A stretch of DNA of 46,994 nt from Gammaproteobacteria bacterium (lineage in GTDB: Bacteria > Pseudomonadota > Gammaproteobacteria > Burkholderiales > Rhodocyclaceae), in assembly GCA_029289265.1 (NCBI GenBank), contig JARFTX010000024.1, positions 1-46,994 on the forward strand. The letters are read 5' to 3'. The translations under genes were made by a program, and so were the position numbers. Position 1 is the first letter of the stretch. Each line of letters opens with the position of its first letter. Below, piece after piece: positions 32,797-39,490 of the stretch. The notes under the pieces are model-generated. The model was not told where the DNA came from. It made no database searches and saw nothing but the letters and a program-made list of their open reading frames with translations.

Positions 32797-33635
32797 GCCG
32801 GCAGCGCGATCTCGTCCAGGTGCAGCGCCCGGTACTCGGCGCCGTAGAGCTCGCGCAGCAGCGCCTGATGGAGCGCCTCGGGCCGGCCCTGCCAGAACAG
32901 ACGGCCGTCGCGCAGCGCGACGACGCGGTCGAAATGGCCCTGCAGGAGGTCGAGCGCGTGGAGATTGACGATCAGCGTCGAGCGCTCGGCGGCGGCGAGT
33001 GTGGCGAGCAGTGCGACGATCTCGCGCCCGAGGCGCAGGTCGAGCGCGCTCACCGGCTCGTCGGCGAGCACCAGGCGCGGCCGCTGCACGATCAGCCGCG
33101 CCACCGCGACGCGCTGCTGCTGGCCGCCCGAGAGCTCGTCGGGCAGCGCCCACAGCTTGTCGGCGAGCTCGACGCGGGCGAGCGCGGCACGCGCGCGCTC
33201 GATCTGCTGCGGCCACAAGAGCGACAGCAGGGCGCGGCCGAGCCACCAGTGGCCGAGCCGGCCCATCAGCACGTTGTGCACGACCCGCAGCTGCGGGATC
33301 AGGTTGTCCTGCTGATGCAGGAAGCCGACCTCGCGACGCAGGCCGGCGAGCGCCCGCCCGGTAAGCCGCGCCGTGTCGCGTCCGAGCGTCTCGACGCGGC
33401 CCCCGGCCGGCTTGGCGAGGCCGGCGATCAGTCGGAACAGCGTGGTCTTCCCCGCGCCCGACGGCCCGATCACCGCGACGCGCTCGCCGCGGGCGACGGT
33501 GAGGTCGATGTCGGCGAGCACGCGCCGGCGCCCGTAGACGACGGCGGCGGATTCGATCCGGACCGGGACATCCGGCGCGGCCGGAGTCGGATCGGCGAGG
33601 GCGGGCGGCGGGGGCAAGGGCGAGCTTGAACGCAT
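32793..33635 (-). CDS. phnC: PhnC-type ABC transporter ATP-binding protein
   Basis: The 280-aa ATPase has Walker A GPSGAGKTT (about residues 52-60), Q-loop FLHQQDNLIPQ, signature LSGGQQQRVAVARL and Walker B LVLADEPVSAL, followed by the switch His in NLHALDLL. The first 25 residues are Pro/Ser-rich and unconserved, so a start slightly further in is possible. It powers the double permease with which it overlaps. A 95-base gap separates it from the binding-protein gene upstream. Confidence 0.92.
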   Translation of the reverse strand: MRSSSPLPPPPALADPTPAAPDVPVRIESAAVVYGRRRVLADIDLTVARGERVAVIGPSGAGKTTLFRLIAGLAKPAGGRVETLGRDTARLTGRALAGLRREVGFLHQQDNLIPQLRVVHNVLMGRLGHWWLGRALLSLLWPQQIERARAALARVELADKLWALPDELSGGQQQRVAVARLIVQRPRLVLADEPVSALDLRLGREIVALLATLAAAERSTLIVNLHALDLLQGHFDRVVALRDGRLFWQGRPEALHQALLRELYGAEYRALHLDEIALPA

Positions 33636-33730
33636 GGCCGGTGGGTTACGGATCGAATGGAGGCGAGGCGGTCGGAGGAGGCCTGCATGGAGGCGGCGCG
33701 CCGGGGCGGGGCGGCCGCCGCCTCGCGCCC

Positions 33731-34648
33731 TCAGCCGCCGATGTCGATGCCCGACTCGAGCAACTCGACGTAGCCCGACCACTCCGACAGGTCGGCCTCG
33801 ATGAAGCGGCCCGCCTTGAGGTAGCCGAGTACCTGGCGCCCCGCCTCCGAGCCGTCGTCGAGCGCGAGCAGCGCCGCGCGCAGCTTGCCGAGCAGCTCGG
33901 ACCCGAGGTCGCTGCGCGCGACCAGCGCGTAGTTGGTGAAGGGCGGCGTGCGGTAGATCACCGGCGCGCGCGCCTTGAGCGCCTCGTCGGCCTTGTCCCA
34001 CGAGGCATAGTTGAGCGCGCCGACATGATGGGTGCCGTCGGCCACCATCTGCATCACGACGTCGTGGCTGCCGGAGTAGGCGACTGTGCGGAATACCCGC
34101 TCGGGCGCGACCCCGGCTTCGTCGAGGAAGAACTTGCGCGGCATCATGTGGCCGGAGGTGCTGCTCTTGCTGCCGAAGGTGAAGGTCCAGCCCCTGCCTT
34201 CGGCGGCGTGCGCAAGTTCGCCGAGGTTCGCGACCGGGCCCAGGCCGGTGGCCGGATTCGCGACGAAATAGCTGACGAAGCCCTTGTCGATGTCGCGGCA
34301 GCCGAGCACGGTGAGCCGATCGCCCATCTGCATCCAGGCCTGGGCGGTGGTCACCGCGCCGAGCCAGGCGACGTGGGCGCGCCCGGTGGCGAGCGCGGTC
34401 ACGCTCGCGGCGTAGTTCTCGACGTGCATGTACTCGACCGGAAGGCCGACGGCGGCGCCCAGATGGCGGGCGAGCGCGCCGAAGTTCTCGCGCATGCGCT
34501 CGGCGTCGCCGTCGTCGGGGATCGCCGTGATGATGAGCCGCGCGGGCGGCGTCTGTGCCGCGGCCGGCACCGCCACGGCGGTCGAAGCCGCCAATGCGGC
34601 GGCGGCAAGCAGGAAGCCTCGGCGCGAGGCCGTACCGTGTTGGTGCAT
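33731..34648 (-). CDS. phnD: PhnD-type periplasmic oxyanion-binding protein
   Basis: The 305-aa precursor has a signal peptide with a twin-Arg-like start (MHQHGTASRRGFLLAAAALAAS) and the PhnD fold: LIITAIPDDGDAERMRENF near residue 36, NYAASVTALATGRAHVAWLG, and FTFGSKSSTSGHMMPRKFF (about 160-178). The last motif and the AIPD start recall the putative selenate-binding branch of PhnD-like proteins rather than E. coli PhnD. This is recognition by eye, not a search. It heads a minus-strand operon with phnC and phnE and has a long, hairpin-rich leader. Confidence 0.88.
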   Translation of the reverse strand: MHQHGTASRRGFLLAAAALAASTAVAVPAAAQTPPARLIITAIPDDGDAERMRENFGALARHLGAAVGLPVEYMHVENYAASVTALATGRAHVAWLGAVTTAQAWMQMGDRLTVLGCRDIDKGFVSYFVANPATGLGPVANLGELAHAAEGRGWTFTFGSKSSTSGHMMPRKFFLDEAGVAPERVFRTVAYSGSHDVVMQMVADGTHHVGALNYASWDKADEALKARAPVIYRTPPFTNYALVARSDLGSELLGKLRAALLALDDGSEAGRQVLGYLKAGRFIEADLSEWSGYVELLESGIDIGG

Positions 34649-35003
34649 GTTTCGCTCCCGATTGTCGGAAGCGCCCGGGCGCGGGCCCGCAGCGACTTCC
34701 AGCCGCCCCGGAGCGGGATGCGCCGGGGCTTGATGAGTGGCCTCCCGATGCGGGTGGCCGGGTGAATCCTCGAGGCGGTGCACAGACCGCATTGCGGTGC
34801 ACGGCGCAGGCCGCGACATCACGCGCGAATTATAGACGCCGCCGGCGCGCCTGCCGTGTCCCGCAAGGGCGGTGGAGCCGGCCGTCGCCTCGCTGCCCCT
34901 TGTGATCCAGCGGCAACTGCTGCAAAGTTGCCCGGTCGGTGCGGCACGCGAGCGCGGCGCCGAATCCCCGCCGAGACAATCCCAACAACATGGAGAGACG
35001 ACG
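34649..35003. other. Divergent intergenic region between phnD and tpx
   Basis: This 355-bp gap holds no convincing gene. On the minus strand it has a perfect TATAAT (34829-34834 as ATTATA) with a weak -35, followed by three hairpins before phnD (see separate entry). Towards tpx, GGAGAG lies about 7 bases before the ATG. No tpx promoter is clear. Confidence 0.6.
34705..34802 (-). promoter_or_regulatory. Hairpin-rich leader of the phnD operon
   Basis: On the minus strand three inverted repeats follow one another: GTGCAC (34778-34783) with GTGCAC (34797-34802) enclosing a CCGC/GCGG pair; GGCC-CCCG-CAT-CGGG-GGCC (34739-34759, one internal mismatch); and GCCCCGG (34705-34711 as read on plus) with CCGGGGC (34723-34729). 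They lie between a TATAAT -10 element at 34829-34834 and the phnD start. This could be a riboswitch, an attenuator or a protein-binding leader; no known class was recognised. Confidence 0.4.
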
Positions 35004-35504
35004 ATGAGTACCGTTACCCTGGCTGGCAACCCGATCGAGGTCGCCGGCGAATTTCCCCGTCCGGGCGCAGCCGCGCCTGCCTTCTCGCTGGTCGCGACCG
35101 ACCTCGCCGACGTCACGCTGCAAACCTACGCCGGCAAGCGCAAGGTGCTGAACATCGTGCCCAGCCTCGACACCCCGACTTGCGCGACCTCGACGCGCAA
35201 GTTCAATGCCGAGGCCGGCTCGCTGCCCAATACCGTCGTGCTGGTGATCTCGGCCGACCTGCCGTTTGCCGCCAAGCGTTTCTGCGAGACCGAGGGGCTG
35301 GCCAACGTCGTGCCGCTGTCGACGATGCGCGGCCGCGAGTTCCTGCGTGACTACGGCGTCGAGATCGCCTCCGGGCCGCTCGCCGGCGTGAGCGCACGCG
35401 CGGTGGTCGTGCTCGACGAGAACAACCGCGTGCTGCACTCGGAGCTCGTGCCCGAGATCAAGCAGGAGCCGAATTACGCCGCTGCGCTCGGCGCGCTGAA
35501 GTAG
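35004..35504 (+). CDS. tpx: Thiol peroxidase Tpx (2-Cys peroxiredoxin)
   Basis: The 166-aa protein is a standard Tpx: peroxidatic Cys60 in [15 protein letters not shown] and resolving Cys94 in KRFCETEG, with the family C-terminus [12 protein letters not shown]. It reduces peroxides using thioredoxin in the periplasmic or cytoplasmic compartment; no signal peptide is present here. ATG at 35004 has GGAGAG upstream. It is a single gene ended by a hairpin, and adds to the peroxide-defence genes oxyR and dps elsewhere in the window. Confidence 0.96.
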   Translation: MSTVTLAGNPIEVAGEFPRPGAAAPAFSLVATDLADVTLQTYAGKRKVLNIVPSLDTPTCATSTRKFNAEAGSLPNTVVLVISADLPFAAKRFCETEGLANVVPLSTMRGREFLRDYGVEIASGPLAGVSARAVVVLDENNRVLHSELVPEIKQEPNYAAALGALK

Positions 35505-35536
35505 GGCCCGGCCGCCTGCCTGGGGCGACGGTTGCG

Positions 35537-35555
35537 GCGCGGGGGCTTCCCGCGC
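35537..35555 (+). terminator. Hairpin downstream of tpx
   Basis: GCGCGGG (35537-35543) pairs perfectly with CCCGCGC (35549-35555) around a 5-nt loop, 32 bases after the tpx stop. A second perfect palindrome, GGGGGTACCCCC (35581-35592), lies just beyond the stop of the convergent transporter gene. Together they may stop transcription from both sides. Confidence 0.5.
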
Positions 35556-35599
35556 TGTGGCCTCGCCGGCGGGCCGGCCAGGGGGTACCCCCGTCCGGC

Positions 35600-36826
35600 T
35601 CAGAACGGAATGCCGGCGACGGCGAACAGCCAGGCGGCCGCAAGCGCCATCGACAGCAGGGTCATCGGGATGCCGCAGCGCGCATGCGTGCCGAAGCCGA
35701 GGCGCACGCCCATCGCCGCGGCCCGTTCGACGACGATGATGTTGGCGAGGCTGCCGACGATCAGCAGGTTGCCGGCGAGCGTCGACAGCAGCGCGAGCGC
35801 GTGCAGTGCCGCCGGCGAAGCCTCGGGCCAGATCGACAGCAGCAGGATCACCGCCGGCACGTTGCCGATGGTGTTGCTCGCCGCGAGCATCAGCGGCCCG
35901 ATCACGGCGAGGCGCTCGGGATCGAAGCCGCGCACGGCGAGCGAGTCGAGGCCGCGCTGGGCGAGGCCGGTGTCCGAAAACGCCCCGGTGACGATGAACA
36001 GGCAGGCGAAGAGCAGCAGCAGGTGCCAGTCGACGGCGCCCAGCATCTCGCGGCTCGCCATGCTGCGGCTCATCAGCAGCAGGGCGGCGATGGCGAGGGC
36101 ACTCACCTCGTGCGGCAGGTCGGTTGCGAACAGCAGGATCAGCACGGCGATGGCGCCGACGCCCTTGCCGATCTGGCGCGGCTGCGCCGCAGGCGCCACG
36201 AACTCGACCGCGGCCGGCCGCAGCGACAGTTCGCGCCGCCACACCCACCACACGACGCCCCAGACGACGAGGGTCGCGAGCACCGCCGGTGGCGCGCACA
36301 GCGCGACGAAGCGCCAGAAATCGAGCCCGCCGCTCTGGCCGATCAGGATGTTCTGCGGATTGCCGATGATGGTCGCGGCGCTGCCCGCATTGCAGCCGCC
36401 GGCGAGCCCGATCAGGAAGGGGCGCGGGTCGAGCCCCCGGCGCTGAACTCCGAGCGCGACGATCGGCGCCATCGCGAAGGCGGTGATATCGTTGGACAGA
36501 ACGGCCGAGAGCAGCGCCGCGGCGCCCACCGTCATCCCGAGCAGCAGGCCGGGGCGGGTGCGGGCGCTGGTGAGCCGCGCCGTGATGAGATCGTAGGCGC
36601 CGGAGGCGGAGAACTGGGCCGAGATGATCATCAGGCCGAGCAGCAGCATGAGCGTCGGCGCATCGATCCAGCGGTCGGTCGTCTCGACGTCGATGCGCCC
36701 GATCGCGAGAAGCGCCACCGCGGCGAACAGCGCGATGCCGGTGCGGTCGATGCGCAGCCCCGGAATGCGGCCGAGGCCCATGCCGAGGTAGGTGAACAGG
36801 AATACCGCGACGATGAATGTTTCCAT
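35600..36826 (-). CDS. SLC13/ArsB/NhaD-superfamily ion transporter
   Basis: The 408-aa protein has about 10-11 hydrophobic segments and the ion-transporter superfamily motifs ALLSAVLSNDITAFAMAPIV (about residues 104-123) and GCNAGSAATIIGNPQNILIG (about 150-170). A second repeat follows near LMLAASNTIGNVPAVILLL. These Asn/Thr-rich hairpins bind substrate and Na+. Candidate substrates are dicarboxylates, sulfate, arsenite or Na+/H+; the sequence does not decide. The start METFIVAVFLFTY at 36826 has a weak GGTGAG upstream. It stands alone. Confidence 0.85.
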   Translation of the reverse strand: METFIVAVFLFTYLGMGLGRIPGLRIDRTGIALFAAVALLAIGRIDVETTDRWIDAPTLMLLLGLMIISAQFSASGAYDLITARLTSARTRPGLLLGMTVGAAALLSAVLSNDITAFAMAPIVALGVQRRGLDPRPFLIGLAGGCNAGSAATIIGNPQNILIGQSGGLDFWRFVALCAPPAVLATLVVWGVVWWVWRRELSLRPAAVEFVAPAAQPRQIGKGVGAIAVLILLFATDLPHEVSALAIAALLLMSRSMASREMLGAVDWHLLLLFACLFIVTGAFSDTGLAQRGLDSLAVRGFDPERLAVIGPLMLAASNTIGNVPAVILLLSIWPEASPAALHALALLSTLAGNLLIVGSLANIIVVERAAAMGVRLGFGTHARCGIPMTLLSMALAAAWLFAVAGIPF

Positions 36827-37243
36827 GCGGGCTCACCGGGCGCATGCCGACGGGTCGGGGATGGGGTGTTCTACGGCTCGCGCGCAGATCGGGTCGGCGC
36901 CGGTCGCATGCTGGGCGTGGCGTCGGCATTGTGCCAGAGCCCAGGAATCGTTGCTGGATCCGGTCGCGGCGCTCGACGGGCGCCTGATTCGGGGAGTCGG
37001 ACTTGAACGCAGCGCGCTTGGCCATGTCATAAATCGTGACCGCGCATGAACTCGACCGGAAAGGAATTTCTTGTAAGTGGACCTGACAGCATCAATAATG
37101 AAATCCCCAACCTGCATTACCGGGCAGCGGTGCCGTGGCCTCTATGCCGAGGATCCGGTGCCGAGTTTCCCCAGTCTTGCGCGCTCGCGTGAGTGCGCCG
37201 GAAGGCGGGTGCCCGGGTCCATGATTTTGGTCGGGTGGTCATC
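36827..37243. other. 417-bp intergenic region before the histidine kinase gene
   Basis: I see no supportable gene in this stretch: short frames exist but none has good codon pattern with a ribosome binding site. It contains a promoter-like pair at 37071-37099 for the downstream kinase and an AT-richer patch around 37050-37110. No tRNA or repeat was recognised. Confidence 0.55.
37071..37099 (+). promoter_or_regulatory. Candidate sigma-70 promoter for the histidine kinase
   Basis: TTGTAA (37071-37076), a 17-base spacer and AATAAT (37094-37099; 5 of 6 to consensus) lie in the AT-richer part of the gap, about 145 bases before the proposed GTG start. Confidence 0.5.
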
Positions 37244-38671
37244 GTGACGGTTGCGCTCAAACCCTTCAATCTGATCTGGTTCTCGCTGGTCAGTCTGGTC
37301 GTGGTCGCCTTCATCGCGGTCGTGCTTGCGAGCTTGGGCAGCCGCTACGTCTTCAACGAAGCGGTGCAGCGCGACGCGCTGGTGAGCGCGCAATTCATTC
37401 AGGCCGTCGCCGAGGCCGAGATGCGGCACGCGCGCCTGGGTGGCGTGGTGACGATGGGCGAGTTCTTCGACCGCCGCCTCGACGCGGCGTGGCTGGGAGT
37501 GTCGCCCGAGCAACTCGTTCATCGCGACGAGTTCTTCGATCACGTGCGTATGCTCCCCGAAGCGCTGGAAGTCAGCGTCGTGGCCACCGACCGCATCGTG
37601 GTGTGGTCGACCTCGTCGGAACGGGTAGGCCAGCGGGTCATCGACAATCCGAGGCTCGAGCGGGCCTTCCAGTCTCGCCGCGCCGTCGCGGAAGGCATGG
37701 TCATGCGCGGCAGCTCCGGCGATCTGCGCGTCACCCCGCCGCTGCTGCGCCGTCCGACCGGCCTTCAGCTCGAGAGTTTTGTGCCCATATTCGACCATGC
37801 CGGAGAGGTGGTCTCGGTCGTCGAGATTCACAAGGAACCCGAGAGCCTGCTCGAGGCGCTGCGCCGCGCCCATCTCCTGTTGTGGTTGATGATCGGTGCG
37901 GGTGCGGCGCTGCTCTATGTCGGCCTGTTCTGGATCGTGCAGCGCGGCGCCGTCCTGCTCAAGACTCAGCAGCGTCAACTGGTCGAAAGCGAGACGCTGG
38001 TCGCACTGGGCGGCATGTCGGCGGCGGTCGCGCACGGATTGCGCAGCCCCTTGACGCTGATGCGGACACGAGCGGAAAAGGCCTTGCAGAGCAATGGCCC
38101 GGCCGCTCGGGAGAACGTCGGCGAGATCATCGGCCAGGTCGATGTGCTGTCGCGCTGGGTGCGCGAGTTGCTGCTGTACGCTCGGCCGCTCGCCGCCGAG
38201 TGCGAGGCCGTGGATCTCGCGCGCGCGGTCGGCGATGCGCTGCGAAGCTTCGACCGCCAGATCGGCGAGTCGGATATCCAGATCCACTGGTTCCCGCGTT
38301 CGATGCCGCTGCTGCCCAAGGTGGTCGGCCACAGCGCCTTGCTCGCACAGGCGCTCGCCAGCGTGTTCGCCAACGCGATCGACGCCATGCCGGCGGGTGG
38401 GGAACTGCGCATCGCGTTTCGCATCGACGAACGCCGACGGCGGGTGCACGTGACGATCGCCGATACCGGGCACGGCATGTCGCCCCAGCAACTCGCCGTG
38501 GCCTTCAAGCCGTTCCAGGCAACCAACGCGACCGGCGTATGTATCGGCTTCGCCCTGGTGAAACGCGTCATGGAGCGCTTCGGCGGCAAGATCCGTCTGA
38601 AGAGCGAACCCGGCGCGGGCACGGAGGTCGAGCTGGTCTTCCGCATGGCCGACGCGGCCGATAGTTCCTGA
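37244..38671 (+). CDS. Orphan sensor histidine kinase
   Basis: The protein (475 aa from GTG 37244) has a transmembrane segment near residues 9-32, a periplasmic sensor part of about 175 residues, a second membrane segment (about 211-233) and a cytoplasmic HisKA/HATPase core. The phosphoacceptor is His264 in AAVAHGLRSPL, with an N-box FANAIDAMPAGGEL and G1 box IADTGHGM. The G2 box reads TGVCIGFALV instead of the usual GTGLGLAIV, an unusual change. The architecture resembles NtrC-partner kinases that control sigma-54 genes. No response regulator lies in the window. A longer frame starts at GTG 37193 without a ribosome binding site; GGGTGG 5 bases before 37244 favours that start. Confidence 0.88.
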   Translation: MTVALKPFNLIWFSLVSLVVVAFIAVVLASLGSRYVFNEAVQRDALVSAQFIQAVAEAEMRHARLGGVVTMGEFFDRRLDAAWLGVSPEQLVHRDEFFDHVRMLPEALEVSVVATDRIVVWSTSSERVGQRVIDNPRLERAFQSRRAVAEGMVMRGSSGDLRVTPPLLRRPTGLQLESFVPIFDHAGEVVSVVEIHKEPESLLEALRRAHLLLWLMIGAGAALLYVGLFWIVQRGAVLLKTQQRQLVESETLVALGGMSAAVAHGLRSPLTLMRTRAEKALQSNGPAARENVGEIIGQVDVLSRWVRELLLYARPLAAECEAVDLARAVGDALRSFDRQIGESDIQIHWFPRSMPLLPKVVGHSALLAQALASVFANAIDAMPAGGELRIAFRIDERRRRVHVTIADTGHGMSPQQLAVAFKPFQATNATGVCIGFALVKRVMERFGGKIRLKSEPGAGTEVELVFRMADAADSS

Positions 38672-38864
38672 GCCGAGGGCGACGCCACCCCCTGTCTCGT
38701 TGCGGCGACACTGGCCGAGGCACGGTTCTGCGGGTTTCTGGTGCGACCGGCGTGGTCCGCGTCGCCGCGACCCGACGCTTATGGGCGCAGTACCCCCTGC
38801 CCGACGCCCGTCCGGCCCCGTAGATCTTCCTTAAGGCATTGAACCAAGGCACTTTTAGCCTCCG

Positions 38865-38879
38865 TGGCACACCGCTTGC
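38865..38879 (+). promoter_or_regulatory. Near-perfect sigma-54 (-24/-12) promoter
   Basis: TGGCACACCGCTTGC matches the sigma-54 consensus TGGCAC-N5-TTGC exactly, with GG (38866-38867) and GC (38878-38879) 10 bases apart. Transcription would begin near 38891, about 48 bases before the ATG of the small exported-protein gene. The element lies 194 bases after the histidine kinase stop codon. Confidence 0.75.
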
Positions 38880-38938
38880 GGAAGGCTTCCGGTCAGCGCG
38901 CCGATGTGCGCGCCGCTGCAATCGACCGGAGAAGTGCC

Positions 38939-39214
38939 ATGAAGCTCAGACCTGCCGTATGCGCGATGTTGCTGGCCAACGCGCTCATGCTGCTCGCCCC
39001 GCCCAACGAGGGGCCGAAATCCGCGCGCGTGATCATGCCGCGCCGCACGCTTGCCGAAATGGTGGTGCTGGACGACGTGTCGCTGCTCGTCCTCTTCGAT
39101 AGCCGCGCGGCCCATCCGGAGGCGGCGCCGCAGAGCTATCTCGCCGCGACCAGGGACAACGCGAGCGCGAATCCGCCGAGCGAGCACAGCGCCGCCAGCA
39201 CCCAGGCGACCTGA
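38939..39214 (+). CDS. Small exported hypothetical protein behind a sigma-54 promoter
   Basis: The 91-aa product begins with a signal-peptide-like stretch (MKLRPAVCAMLLANALMLLA), then PPNEGPKSARVIMPRRTLAEMVVLDDVSLLVLFD and a Ser/Ala/Thr-rich tail. GGAGAAG lies 5-11 bases before the ATG, and a consensus sigma-54 element lies upstream. I do not recognise any family. The last 79 bases overlap a convergent small membrane-protein gene, so the true 3' end or the reality of one of the two is open. Support is promoter plus ribosome site plus leader, without a homologue. Confidence 0.5.
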   Translation: MKLRPAVCAMLLANALMLLAPPNEGPKSARVIMPRRTLAEMVVLDDVSLLVLFDSRAAHPEAAPQSYLAATRDNASANPPSEHSAASTQAT

Positions 39215-39330
39215 CCGGCGCCGCGGTGATGCCGTGGGCAGTGGCGTGCGCCCCACACCTGCCGGGCGGCGATGCCGAGCCCGAGGGCGATGCACCCGGC
39301 GGCGATCGCCCAGAGTCCGAATCCGTCCAT
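39136..39330 (-). CDS. Small two-helix membrane protein
   Basis: The 64-aa product (MDGFGLWAIAAGCIALGLGIAARQVWGARHCPRHHRGAGQ..., quoted in part) has two hydrophobic helices joined by a basic, His-rich loop (ARHCPRHHRGAG). Third codon positions are almost all G or C, like neighbouring real genes, and AGGGG lies 7 bases before the ATG at 39330. It overlaps the 3' end of the small exported-protein gene by 79 bases tail to tail. No family is recognised; the His/Cys loop could bind metal or haem, but this is speculation. Confidence 0.55.
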   Translation of the reverse strand: MDGFGLWAIAAGCIALGLGIAARQVWGARHCPRHHRGAGQVAWVLAALCSLGGFALALSLVAAR

Positions 39331-39490
39331 CTGCAGCCCCCTGCGACCTGGCCGAACTCCCATCATACCGACCGGCAAGTTGCTGTACAAAAAAGGACTT
39401 TCCGTGAAACACGGCGGGGAACGCTAGGCTTGTGCAGCGCAAGAGCGTAAAATACCGACCCTTCTGGATCGACCCGCGCCGGAGCGCGCC

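Noticed and set aside
36827-37117. Short minus-strand frames between the SLC13-type gene and the kinase
   Set aside because: Irregular codon use, no ribosome binding site and no recognisable protein features; treated as non-coding.
39402-39410. parS half-site CGTGAAACA before mnmG
   Set aside because: The other half does not match (about 11 of 16 positions overall), so it was not annotated as parS.
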